This document shows positions 1 to 7,498 of a DNA stretch of 31,510 nucleotides, piece by piece; positions within the stretch are counted from its first letter, which is position 1; the number at the start of each line of letters is the position of its first letter. The stretch is taken from NCBI GenBank assembly GCA_002482005.1, contig DLFD01000044.1, forward strand, positions 1 to 31,510, read 5' to 3'. The notes under the pieces were generated by a model. It was not told the origin of the DNA. It saw only the letters and a program-made list of their open reading frames with translations, and made no database searches. A program made the translations under genes and the position numbers. The stretch comes from Lachnospiraceae bacterium UBA7729 (GTDB lineage: Bacteria > Bacillota > Clostridia > Lachnospirales > Lachnospiraceae).

Positions 1-31
1 CCCGCTTTGTATTCCTGAAAAAGATTGATCA

Positions 32-544
32 GAAGCACATGTGGCTCGCCGACATACATCGACCAACGACACGATCCCGACCGCCGGAAAGCTGACAGTC
101 CTGTCTCTCAGCAAGGAGCTGACGAAGGAGCTCCGCCGCCTGACGGATCTCCTCTTTGAAAAGGCGGACGATCTGTTTGACGCGACCCAGAACCTGGACT
201 CTTTCGTCGCTGTCTCCGGCGCCCTCAAGTCCTGCGCGGTCAGCCTGTCCAAGATGTGCAGCGACCTGCGCCTTCTGTCTTCCGGCCCAAGATGCGGCCT
301 GCACGAGATCAATCTTCCCGCCATGCAGAACGGCTCTTCCATCATGCCCGGCAAGGTCAACCCGGTCATCCCGGAAGTCGTCACCCAGGTCGCCTTTCTG
401 GTAGCCGGCCATGACACCACCATCACCATGGCCGCGGAAGCCGGCCGCTTCTTCCACGCTTACCTTGGCTGCAGCGTGATATCAAGGCCCGGAAGGTTTG
501 CGAGGAAGATGGCTTTGCCCAGTTCGGCTGTCGGCCAAGACTAA
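32..544 (+). pseudogene. aspA: Broken aspartate ammonia-lyase (aspartase) gene
   Basis: The reading frame carries clear aspartase/fumarase-superfamily blocks: a STNDTIPTA block, then DATQNLDSF, NDLRLLSSGPR-like, and the signature GSSIMPGKVNPVIPEVV followed by AAEAG. Aspartase converts L-aspartate to fumarate and ammonia. The frame is open only from just after a stop at 26-28, so the N-terminal domain is missing. Near residue 42 the text jumps from the helix after STND straight to DATQN. About 85 residues of the central helical bundle found in intact enzymes, including the GRTQLQDAVP region, are therefore absent. After AAEAG the sequence stops resembling the family and ends at about residue 167, whereas intact enzymes have about 470 residues. 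Such a protein could not form the active tetramer. The GTG at 41 is only the first possible start and has no ribosome binding site. The gene converges on the operon to its right. Confidence 0.8.
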
Positions 545-546
545 AG

Positions 547-1002
547 TCACGGGAGTCCGCGCGGCGAAGTTTTGACGTTCAGCACAATGATGGACAGCAG
601 GATCATGAGGATCCCGATGATCCTGGACAGGTCATGGGACTCTCCGTAGGCGAAGAAGCCAAGCAGGCATCCCGTCACAGGCTCGGTCGTGGCCATGATG
701 GCCGCCTTTCCGGCTTCCACCTTCTGCAGGCCGATCGTATAGAGGATGTAAGGCGCCACCGTGCTGACCAGGGCGATCGAAAAGCCCCAGCCGGTCACCT
801 GCGGATGCCGCGCTGCCGCGCGGATGACGGCACCCAGGTCCGCGAAAGGCGCCGTGCATATCGCGGCAAAGAGGAAGGTATAAAACACGACCGTAAAGGG
901 GTGGTATCTGCTCAGGCCGATCTTGCTGAAGATGGAGTACAGCCCCCACAGGACGCCGGCAGCCAGAATGGACGCGCTATGCAGATGCTTCCCGCAGTTC
1001 AT
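547..1002 (-). CDS. Half-length EamA/DMT-family membrane transporter
   Basis: This encodes 151 residues with four to five hydrophobic segments (around ASILAAGVLWGLYSIFSKIG, VVFYTFLFAAICTAPF, FSIALVSTVAPYILYTIG, AAIMATTEPVTGCLLGFF and IIGILMILLSIIVLNV). It matches the second EamA repeat of drug/metabolite transporters. Full-length family members have two repeats (about 10 helices, 290-300 residues), so this is half a transporter. I chose the ATG at 1002 because AGGAGG lies 8 nt upstream and overlaps the stop of the preceding peptidase gene; the ATG at 1029 lacks such a site. The gene is thus translationally coupled to the peptidase and could be a functional homodimerising half-transporter. It could instead be the surviving 3' half of a deleted gene. 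The substrate cannot be read from the sequence; export of an amino acid or recycling product is a guess from context. Confidence 0.75.
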   Translation of the reverse strand: MNCGKHLHSASILAAGVLWGLYSIFSKIGLSRYHPFTVVFYTFLFAAICTAPFADLGAVIRAAARHPQVTGWGFSIALVSTVAPYILYTIGLQKVEAGKAAIMATTEPVTGCLLGFFAYGESHDLSRIIGILMILLSIIVLNVKTSPRGLP

Positions 1003-1015
1003 AAGATATTCCTCC

Positions 1016-1927
1016 TTACTCAGAGACATCTGCGTTATTATACTGTTTCAGCAGCTGATCTGTCACGCTGTCCGGAAGTTCGAAGTGCTGGTAGTCTTTC
1101 ACGTTCTCCCAGGAGCCGCCCCACTCAAAGCCGTGGTCGGTGAACAGCTGCCAGCACAGGTCACCTTCCTCGATCTTGTAGGGAAAGCTGGCGTCACGGT
1201 CAAGGTACGCTTCACTGCCGGAAGGCTGCACGATTCTGTCTCCGTCCGCGACTCTGGTGTATGGATTGTAGAAAGTGTTGATATCCACGGCGACGCCGAG
1301 GCCATGTTTTGAGATACGCTGTGAGTACGGGATCAGCCGGTAGTTGAAGCAGGAGGTGTTATCGTCCTCCATGGATCTTTCATCGTCCCCGCCGTAGTCG
1401 TCCACAGGCCGGATCTTCTCGATCGGGTAGTCCTTAAGGTAAAGCTCCTGAAAGATGTCCACAAGGTCGCCGGCGATCGTCTTGTGGCAGATCATCTCCC
1501 CCTCTTTTGTCTCTCCCTGCAGATTCTTGTGAAGCAGGTGCAGGCAGCGGAGGTCTTCCCGGGGGACCGGGCAGTCCTCCGGATAGGACTTTCCAGCCAT
1601 CTGTTCAAAGACAGAGTCCGGGATCATTTCCGCGTAAAAGTTTTCCGCTGTTTCTGTTTCGGACCAGGCTTCGCTTTCTGTCAAAGCTTCGGTTTCCGCC
1701 GGGGAATCGGTTTCCGCCGGGGCTTTTGCTTCTGCCGCGTATAGTTCTTCGCGCGGGAGCGCTGCCGCTATGCCCGCGGCACCTCCATACAGACCGGCAA
1801 GAAGTCCGGCCAGCGCCAGCAGGGCCGCAGCGCCCCATCTGCCGCCCTTACGCAAGTTCCTGAAGGCCTGTGATCCCTTCGATCCCCATGCCTGCCTTGT
1901 CGGATACGGTGATGGTCTTTTCGTCAA
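1016..1927 (-). CDS. Membrane-anchored M15-family D,D-carboxypeptidase/endopeptidase
   Basis: The 303-residue protein has a basic N-terminus, one hydrophobic segment (about 31-57) and an acidic Ser/Thr/Glu-rich linker (about 66-95). A C-terminal zinc peptidase domain follows. The M15 zinc signature is visible as H208xxxxxxD215 in SKHGLGVAVDIN and D278xxH281 in DYQHFE, preceded by HGFEWGG. Members of this family (VanY, DacB, L-Ala-D-Glu endopeptidases) trim peptidoglycan stem peptides outside the cell. The best start is a TTG at 1927 with AGGAGG 8 nt upstream, which makes the gene overlap the end of the epimerase gene by 80 nt. That overlap is unusually long but the ribosome binding site is convincing. 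In this operon the enzyme probably releases peptides from the wall for the transporter to import (inference). Exact bond specificity is not readable. Confidence 0.88.
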   Translation of the reverse strand: MTKRPSPYPTRQAWGSKGSQAFRNLRKGGRWGAAALLALAGLLAGLYGGAAGIAAALPREELYAAEAKAPAETDSPAETEALTESEAWSETETAENFYAEMIPDSVFEQMAGKSYPEDCPVPREDLRCLHLLHKNLQGETKEGEMICHKTIAGDLVDIFQELYLKDYPIEKIRPVDDYGGDDERSMEDDNTSCFNYRLIPYSQRISKHGLGVAVDINTFYNPYTRVADGDRIVQPSGSEAYLDRDASFPYKIEEGDLCWQLFTDHGFEWGGSWENVKDYQHFELPDSVTDQLLKQYNNADVSE

Positions 1928-2939
1928 ATGTCGCTCCTCCTATGACAGGGTCCACGCTGCAGAGGACCGGCCCATCCAGGTCGATCCTGCTGATGATGCC
2001 TTTTGCGCAGGCTAGCTCAACAGCGGCGTTCACGGATACCTTTGCCTCCAGCATGCAGCCTAGCATACATTCCATGCCGTATATCTCCGCGGCCGAAACG
2101 ATCTTCAGAGCATTCGTGATACCGCCGCACTTCATCAGCTTGATATTGATCATGTCCGCGGCGTGCTCCTGCATGACGCGCAGGGCGTCTCCAGGCGAGA
2201 AGACGGCCTCGTCTGCCATGACCGGGACGGGACTGTTTTGCGTGACATATCGAAGGCCGTCGAAGTCATCTGCCGGGACCGGCTGCTCGACCAGTTCGAT
2301 GTCCAGTCCCTTTTCCTGCATCCGGTCCAGAATGCGGAGGGCCTGCTTCGGCTTCCAGGCCTGGTTTGCGTCTATGCGGATCTTTGTCTTCGGGCCGGCC
2401 GCCTCCCGCACGGCGCAAAGGCGCTCCACATCCAGAGACGGGTCAACGCCCACCTTGATCTTCAGGGTATCGTACCCCCGCCGGATGGCGTCTTCCGTAT
2501 CCCTGGTCATGACCTGGGGAGAATTGACGCTGATGGTAATGTCCGTTTCAATCTTTTTTCTGGCTCCTCCCAGCATGCGCCATACCGGAATGCCGAAGCG
2601 TTTCCCGTACAGATCGTATAAAGCCATGTCGACCGCCGCCTTGGCACTTGTGTTGTGGACCAGGGCCTTCTGGACCATAGCGGTGTTCTCCTCAAGACAT
2701 TCTATGTCCCTGCCGGCCAGGGCAGGGGCGATATGGTCCTTTATGGCGCCGATGATGGCGCCCGTCGTGTCGCCCGTTATAACTCCGGTCGGCGGGGCTT
2801 CCCCGAAGCCCTCCTGATCCGTATCCGTGCGGATGGTCACGATCACATCCTGCACATGGTCCACCGTCCGCAGGGCTGTCTTAAAGGGCGTCCTGAGCGG
2901 AACGGAAAGAATCCCCAGTCTGATATCCGTAATTTTCAT
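1848..2939 (-). CDS. ykfB: L-Ala-D/L-Glu epimerase (enolase superfamily dipeptide epimerase)
   Basis: The 363-residue protein is a mandelate racemase/muconate-lactonizing-type enolase-superfamily member. The catalytic lysine pair is K160xK162 (TLKIKVG). The metal ligands are D190 (RIDANQAW), E218 (VEQP) and D243 (ADEA), and the opposing lysine is K267 (NIKLMKCGG). A C-terminal DLD (D320, D322) matches the DxD motif that binds the dipeptide amino group in L-Ala-D/L-Glu epimerases, and the positions are almost those of the Bacillus subtilis enzyme. It converts L-Ala-D-Glu, released from murein peptides, to L-Ala-L-Glu so that ordinary peptidases can use it. The start has AGGTGA 6 nt upstream. 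It lies 16 nt after the NlpC/P60 gene, the same order as ykfC/ykfB partners elsewhere. The sequence looks intact, and specificity for Ala-Glu is strongly supported by the neighbours. Confidence 0.92.
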   Translation of the reverse strand: MKITDIRLGILSVPLRTPFKTALRTVDHVQDVIVTIRTDTDQEGFGEAPPTGVITGDTTGAIIGAIKDHIAPALAGRDIECLEENTAMVQKALVHNTSAKAAVDMALYDLYGKRFGIPVWRMLGGARKKIETDITISVNSPQVMTRDTEDAIRRGYDTLKIKVGVDPSLDVERLCAVREAAGPKTKIRIDANQAWKPKQALRILDRMQEKGLDIELVEQPVPADDFDGLRYVTQNSPVPVMADEAVFSPGDALRVMQEHAADMINIKLMKCGGITNALKIVSAAEIYGMECMLGCMLEAKVSVNAAVELACAKGIISRIDLDGPVLCSVDPVIGGATFDEKTITVSDKAGMGIEGITGLQELA

Positions 2940-2955
2940 GGTCTGTCACCTGTCC

Positions 2956-3852
2956 TTAGAATACGCTGCCGACCGCTGTGCACCTGCCCTCCAGGTCCTG
3001 TCTGTAGCCTGGTTTTCCCGGGACCAGGCTGCCGAAGACAACGCCGAAGTCGCCCGCGTGGCCTGTGCTGTGGATGTAGATGCCGTCGCCCAGATAGATG
3101 GCAACATGGCCCGGAAAATAGAGCAGGTCTCCCGTCTTCATATCCTTCGGATCGATCCTTCGGACCGGAAAGCCTTCCACGATCTTCGCGTCCCTGTATA
3201 TGAGGATCCCGTTCATCATGTAGCTCATGAGGGCCAGGCCGGAACAGTCGGTCCCCTGGCCCGAATGGCCTCCCCACCTGTACTGAGTGCCCAGGTAAGT
3301 CTTCGCCGCATCGGCTATGGAGGCCCGCACAGCCGCCTGCCTGGCGCTGTCTTTTCCGCAGGAAAGAAGTACTTTCTGGTGCAGCAGCCATGTTCCATCC
3401 GGATCGTCGTACAGAAGGCCGTCGCTGTCGGGGCGGGGGAAGACCAGGGCACTGGAAATGAAGCCTTCCCGGCCGTCTGCCGCCCTTACATGCGCGTAGC
3501 CGTCCTGCTTCCGGCCCTGTTCTGTCAGCGTCACCAGGGCGCCTGCCGGAAGAGTCTGCAGCACTTTCCCCTGGACCCTGGGCTGAGACAGAAGGTCCGC
3601 CGACCTTCTTCTGACCATTAAAGTCCGTCCGCCGGCGTCCCTGTCCTTCAGAAACTGCGCGTCCGCAAAAGCCAGACAGTCCTGCCGGATCCGGCCTTCG
3701 TAGCCATAGTGGGTGCGGACAGAGACCATCGGCCCGCCGGACAGGACCTCCACCGCCCAGCCAGACAGGACTTCGTCCACGACTTCCCCGCCTTCGTCAT
3801 ACAAAAAAGCCTGCGCGGCTTTGACATACGCGTACTTTTTCCCGTTTTCCAT
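2956..3852 (-). CDS. ykfC: NlpC/P60 gamma-D-glutamyl-L-diamino-acid endopeptidase (YkfC-like)
   Basis: The 298-residue protein has two SH3b-like N-terminal modules (about 5-60 and 75-140) and a C-terminal NlpC/P60 cysteine peptidase domain (about 175-298). The triad is visible as C203 in TDCSGL, H249 in GHVAIYLG and H261 in YIHSTGHAG. The 12-residue spacing between the two histidines equals that of characterised YkfC. There is no signal peptide, so it should act in the cytosol. YkfC cleaves the D-Glu to diaminopimelate bond of imported L-Ala-D-Glu-DAP peptides carrying a free N-terminal L-Ala, giving the L-Ala-D-Glu that the epimerase downstream uses. Its ATG directly abuts the TAG of the upstream hydrolase gene with no obvious ribosome binding site of its own, so translation is probably coupled. 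Confidence 0.92.
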   Translation of the reverse strand: MENGKKYAYVKAAQAFLYDEGGEVVDEVLSGWAVEVLSGGPMVSVRTHYGYEGRIRQDCLAFADAQFLKDRDAGGRTLMVRRRSADLLSQPRVQGKVLQTLPAGALVTLTEQGRKQDGYAHVRAADGREGFISSALVFPRPDSDGLLYDDPDGTWLLHQKVLLSCGKDSARQAAVRASIADAAKTYLGTQYRWGGHSGQGTDCSGLALMSYMMNGILIYRDAKIVEGFPVRRIDPKDMKTGDLLYFPGHVAIYLGDGIYIHSTGHAGDFGVVFGSLVPGKPGYRQDLEGRCTAVGSVF

Positions 3853-4722
3853 CTAAAATACTCTGTTTGTCCCGGTCACATAGTCGAATACCTGCCGGGA
3901 TACCTCCGCTATGCTGCAGCGGGCCTTTGCATAGTCCATCTTTCCTGCCTCGAAGCCGGATGTGAAGACTCCCAGAAACCAGGTCTTACCCTGCCAGGAA
4001 AAGATCCCCGCGTCGTGGACGACCGTGTCCAGCTCCCCCGATTTGTGGGCGCAGACAGGCTCTTCCCAGATATAGCGCAGAAGCTCGTCGTAGTCCCGGT
4101 TGGCCCTGAGAAAGTCCATGACGGTCCTCGCGTCCTTCTGGCATATGCCGCCCGGTCCGGCCGCCCCTTCCGGGCCTTCTTCCGCCAGACGGCAGCCGCA
4201 TACCAGTTTAGCGAAATCGTCCGGGCTTGTATAGTTGTTTCTGCCCTCCAGGACCGCGTCATAGTCCAGCATGTATCGGCCTGCGCCCGTCTTGCGCAGG
4301 CCGGCCCTTTGGCACCAGTCGTTGATCCTGGCAAAGCCCAGATAGCGCATCAGCACATTTGCGGCCGTATTGTCGGAATTTACAATCATCCAGAAGCCGA
4401 GCTCATAAAAGGAAACCTGCCCGGGGCCCTGCCTGAATACAAGCGAATCCTCCAGGATGTCGGAATCTCTTACCTGCAGGCAGTCCGAGAGAGAAAGCCC
4501 CTTCTCCCTCAACGTCTCAAGCAGGCAACAGAGGACCGGGACCTTGATCATGCTTGCCGACACGACCCGGTCTCCTGACGCCAGCCTGAAAACATGTGCC
4601 TCATCCGACAGAAAAATGGCATCCGGGGACTCCGGCTCGGGCCTTGTCAGGATGATCTGCATCTTTCCCGGAAATGTGTCCGCGTCTTTTTTCAGTTTCT
4701 CTCTCAGTTCTTCAAAGTCCAT
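3853..4722 (-). CDS. Cytosolic class-A beta-lactamase-fold serine hydrolase
   Basis: The 289-residue protein shows all three hallmarks of the penicillin-recognising serine hydrolase fold: SxxK (S57-M-I-K60), the SDN loop (S116-D-N118, in VNSDNTAANVL) and KSG (K227-S-G229) in place of KTG. This is the Beta-lactamase2 (PF13354-like) arrangement. There is no signal peptide or hydrophobic N-terminus, whereas true beta-lactamases and PBPs are exported. It is therefore unlikely to be a resistance enzyme. Placed first among the recycling enzymes after the transporter genes, it more likely hydrolyses an imported muropeptide or D-amino-acid peptide (inference). AGGGG lies about 8 nt before the ATG. 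The gene is separated from the binding-protein gene by a terminator-like hairpin. Confidence 0.85.
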   Translation of the reverse strand: MDFEELREKLKKDADTFPGKMQIILTRPEPESPDAIFLSDEAHVFRLASGDRVVSASMIKVPVLCCLLETLREKGLSLSDCLQVRDSDILEDSLVFRQGPGQVSFYELGFWMIVNSDNTAANVLMRYLGFARINDWCQRAGLRKTGAGRYMLDYDAVLEGRNNYTSPDDFAKLVCGCRLAEEGPEGAAGPGGICQKDARTVMDFLRANRDYDELLRYIWEEPVCAHKSGELDTVVHDAGIFSWQGKTWFLGVFTSGFEAGKMDYAKARCSIAEVSRQVFDYVTGTNRVF

Positions 4723-4737
4723 GGAAAATCCCCTGAA

Positions 4738-4777
4738 AAAGACCCGGCGCCTGCAGGACAGCAGACACCGGGTCTTT
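4738..4777 (-). terminator. Intercistronic terminator-like hairpin after the binding-protein gene
   Basis: A perfect 10-bp inverted repeat (AAAGACCCGG at 4738-4747 and CCGGGTCTTT at 4768-4777, 20-nt loop) lies between the solute-binding protein stop and the hydrolase start. Read on the minus strand it ends in CTTTTTC, a short U-tract. It probably terminates only part of the transcripts, so that the binding protein is made in excess over the downstream enzymes (inference). Confidence 0.7.
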
Positions 4778-4790
4778 CATGGCTTGCGCG

Positions 4791-6374
4791 TCAGGCGTTC
4801 TGGGTCACGTATCCGAAGAAGGCGTTGCCGCAGTAGTAGACCAGTCCGCTGTAGCCGGCGTCATCGAACAGATAGCCGCTCTGGCTGTGCAGGATCGGCG
4901 CTACAGGCACATCCTCTGCCAGGATGGACTCGCACTTGTCGAAGCTCTCCCAGCTCTTTGCCTGGTCAGCTTCGGAAATGGCCGCGTTGTAGGCGTCATC
5001 GTAGTCGGTGTTGGAGTACTTGGCGTCGTTCTGTCCGGTCGTCATGGTGTAGAGCATGTTGGAGACGTCCGGATAGTCCATGTACCAGCCGAAGTAGGCC
5101 AGGTCGTAGTCGCCGTCCGCGCGGGCCGCGAAGAAGTTGTCGACGGTCTCGACGGTGATGGAGTCGATGCCGAGTACATCCTTCCAGTCAGCCACGACGG
5201 CCTCTGCGTCCGTCTTTCTTGTATCGTTGTTGACGATATAGCGGAGGGCCGGGAAGTCCTTGCCGTCTTCGTATCCGGCGTCGGCAAGCAGCTGCTTTGC
5301 CTCCTCGCAGTTTGCCTCGTAATCATCGGAGAAGTAAGGCTCTACGGTGCTGTTGAACTCTACTCCATCCGCGTTTGTCAGGCCCTCCGGAGAGTAGGTG
5401 CTGGCCAGCGTGTCGTTGACATTGCGGATGGAAATGATCCTGTCTCTGTCGATTGCCAGGGACAAGGCTTTGCGGACTTTGGCGTCCTTGAGGACTTCAG
5501 GCCCATTGTCGCCAAGGTTGAACATGACGCAATAGGTATTGTAGCCGGATGTAAAGTGCAGGCCATTGCCGGTCAGGGAATCGACATCCTCAGTGTTGTA
5601 GGAATCCGAGTAGATGACGTCGCCGCTCACGAAGGAGTTCTCCATGGTGGCGGAGTCGCTCATCAGTTCCCAGTTGATGGTGCCGACGGTGATCTTGCCG
5701 GCGTCATAGTAGTCGTCGCGCTTTGTCAGGGTCAGGGACTGCTGATGCGTCCAGTCGGTCAGCTCGTAGGCTCCGTTGTAGACTGCCTTGTCCGGGTCGG
5801 TGGCGTAGGCGTCGCCGGCAGCCTCGGCGATATCCTGGCGGACCGGATAGGAGCTCGGGAAGGCCAGGATGCTGGCCAGATAGCTGCAGGGATAATTCAA
5901 TGTCACGACCAGGGTCTTGTCATCGGTCGCTTCCGCGGACTTGACCATGTCCATGATGGAGCTGTAGTCTCCGGCGGAGTCCTTCAGGTACTGCCAGCCG
6001 TAGACGAAATCGCCCGCGGTGACCGGCTTGCCGTCCGACCAGGTGATGTCATCGCGCAGCGTGTATGTGTAGGTCAGTCCGTCGTCGGACACCTCTTCCT
6101 TTGCCGCCTGGCCCAGGACCAGATCTCCGTTTTCGTCCAGCTTGTACAGGCCTTCATAGAGATGGCGGCAGGCGGACATTCCGGCCAGAGTGCCGACCTT
6201 GGCGGTATTCAGTTCCATGGCGTCTTCCGAGCCGTCCGTGACGTAGATGGTGTCGACCGGGCTTCCCGCGGAAGCGGCCTCTGTCGACGCCTCGCCAGCC
6301 ATGGCAGCCGGAGCCAGGGCTCCGATTCCCAGTACCACACTCAGAAGTGTACACACAAGCATCCTTTTCTTCAT
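4791..6374 (-). CDS. Peptide ABC transporter solute-binding protein (SBP_bac_5 family, DppE/OppA-like)
   Basis: The 527-residue protein has a signal peptide (MKKRM, a hydrophobic core, then APAAMA before GEAS) followed by an SBP_bac_5 domain. Typical stretches are HLYEGLYKLDENGDLVLGQA, YTLRDDITWSDGKPVTAGDF and ALSLAIDRDRII. Family members bind di- to oligopeptides outside the membrane and deliver them to the DppBCDF-type transporter encoded immediately upstream. The ATG at 6374 is preferred over an upstream in-frame start because AGGAGG lies 7 nt before it and the signal peptide begins there. The only early cysteine (residue 8) is inside the hydrophobic core and there is no lipobox at the cleavage point. 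The protein therefore looks secreted rather than lipid-anchored, which is unusual for a Gram-positive binding protein. Murein peptide as substrate is inferred from the downstream enzymes. Confidence 0.93.
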   Translation of the reverse strand: MKKRMLVCTLLSVVLGIGALAPAAMAGEASTEAASAGSPVDTIYVTDGSEDAMELNTAKVGTLAGMSACRHLYEGLYKLDENGDLVLGQAAKEEVSDDGLTYTYTLRDDITWSDGKPVTAGDFVYGWQYLKDSAGDYSSIMDMVKSAEATDDKTLVVTLNYPCSYLASILAFPSSYPVRQDIAEAAGDAYATDPDKAVYNGAYELTDWTHQQSLTLTKRDDYYDAGKITVGTINWELMSDSATMENSFVSGDVIYSDSYNTEDVDSLTGNGLHFTSGYNTYCVMFNLGDNGPEVLKDAKVRKALSLAIDRDRIISIRNVNDTLASTYSPEGLTNADGVEFNSTVEPYFSDDYEANCEEAKQLLADAGYEDGKDFPALRYIVNNDTRKTDAEAVVADWKDVLGIDSITVETVDNFFAARADGDYDLAYFGWYMDYPDVSNMLYTMTTGQNDAKYSNTDYDDAYNAAISEADQAKSWESFDKCESILAEDVPVAPILHSQSGYLFDDAGYSGLVYYCGNAFFGYVTQNA

Positions 6375-6408
6375 GGCATTTCCTCCTCTACCTGATAATA
6401 TAGCCACC

Positions 6409-6422
6409 GGGGCAGGCGCCCC
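6409..6422 (-). promoter_or_regulatory. GC-rich intercistronic stem-loop before the binding-protein gene
   Basis: GGGGC (6409-6413) and GCCCC (6418-6422) form a compact hairpin with a 4-nt loop in the 107-nt gap between the DppC-like gene and the binding-protein gene. On the minus strand no U-tract follows, so it is not a terminator in the operon direction. It could be an mRNA-processing or 5'-stabilising element. No promoter was recognised in this gap. Confidence 0.35.
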
Positions 6423-6481
6423 TTTTCTATCTGCCACCCGCTCCGCGCATTTTCGTGAAGCGAGGTAACATTCTCTCTAAA

Positions 6482-7483
6482 CTATCTTTTCTTCATCTTG
6501 GGGTCCAGCGCGTCGCGCAGTCCGTCTCCGAACAGGTTGAAGGCCAGGATGATCAGGCTGATCAGGACGGCCGGAAACAGCATCCTGTAAGGAGCCTTGT
6601 TGATGCCGGACAGAGCCTCGCTTGTCAGCGACCCCAGGGAAGCCATGGGAGCGGATACACCGATTCCCAGGAAGGACAGGAAGGCTTCCGTGAAAATGGC
6701 CGACGGGATCTGCAGCATCATGGTCGCTATGATCTGCCCCATGCAGTTGGGGAGCAGGTGCTGGCGGATCAGCCAGCGACTGCCGGCGCCAAGTGCATTC
6801 GCGGCGGTCACATATTCCATCTGGCGCAGCTGCAGGACCTGGCCGCGGACGATCCTCGCCATGCCGACCCAGTACAGGCAGCCGTAGACGATGAAAATCG
6901 CGATCAGGCCGGACCCCAGCTTCTGCAGAGGATGGAAGAAAGCCACATTTTCCACCAGATCCTGCAGAGGCTGGTCTATGACCAGCTTAATGACGACGAT
7001 AAGCAGGATCTCCGGGACGGAATAGACCATGTCCACGATTCTCATCATGACGGTATCCGTTCTGCCGCCCGCAAGTCCCGATATGGCCCCGTATACGGAC
7101 CCTATGATCATGACGATGAGAGCGGACACGATCCCGACGGTCAGGGAGATCCTGGCCCCGATCATGCAGCGGACCATCAGGTCGCGGCCCAGCCGGTCTG
7201 TGCCGAAGGGATGGGCCAGGCAGGGCCACAGGTTCTCGGCCCCGCGGATCTGCTGGTCATAGCTGTAGGGGCAGAGGACGGGACCGATGGCCGCGAATAT
7301 GATCAGGGCGATGATGATGCCCAAAGACACCATGGCGATCCTGTTGGCCTTCAGTCTCTGCCAGCTGGCCTTCCAGAAGCCGACCTCATCGGTATCCTTG
7401 TCCAGGTCCTTGTAATAATCTTCCGGAAGCTTGTCAAAATCTCCCTTTTCGACTTTGACCTGGAAGGACAATACATTCTTCAT
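6482..7483 (-). CDS. dppC: Peptide ABC transporter permease (DppC/OppC-like)
   Basis: The 333-residue membrane protein has the OppC N-terminal cytoplasmic stretch, a first helix around IAMVSLGIIIALIIFAAIG, the characteristic HPFGTDRLGRDLMVR motif, and about five further helices. The ATPase-contacting EAA-type loop reads YVTAANALGAGSRWLIRQHLLPN. It forms the membrane channel together with the DppB-like protein. AGGAGG lies about 10 nt upstream and overlaps the end of the preceding permease gene, so the two are coupled. It is intact and of usual length. The exact peptide class cannot be decided from the permease. Confidence 0.93.
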   Translation of the reverse strand: MKNVLSFQVKVEKGDFDKLPEDYYKDLDKDTDEVGFWKASWQRLKANRIAMVSLGIIIALIIFAAIGPVLCPYSYDQQIRGAENLWPCLAHPFGTDRLGRDLMVRCMIGARISLTVGIVSALIVMIIGSVYGAISGLAGGRTDTVMMRIVDMVYSVPEILLIVVIKLVIDQPLQDLVENVAFFHPLQKLGSGLIAIFIVYGCLYWVGMARIVRGQVLQLRQMEYVTAANALGAGSRWLIRQHLLPNCMGQIIATMMLQIPSAIFTEAFLSFLGIGVSAPMASLGSLTSEALSGINKAPYRMLFPAVLISLIILAFNLFGDGLRDALDPKMKKR

Positions 7484-7498
7484 TCTGTCTTTTCCTCC

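Noticed and set aside
1..58. Minus-strand frame with ATG at 58 running off the left edge (MYVGEPHVLL...)
   Set aside because: Only about 20 codons are inside the window, there is no ribosome binding site, and part of it is antisense to the broken aspartase; not enough to call a gene.
3853..4722. Antibiotic-resistance beta-lactamase
   Set aside because: The fold is right but there is no export signal and the gene is embedded in a wall-peptide recycling operon.
4779..6395. 538-codon plus-strand open frame
   Set aside because: It is exactly antisense to the solute-binding protein gene, has low-complexity Val/Gly/Asp content and no family features; a shadow of a GC-rich gene.
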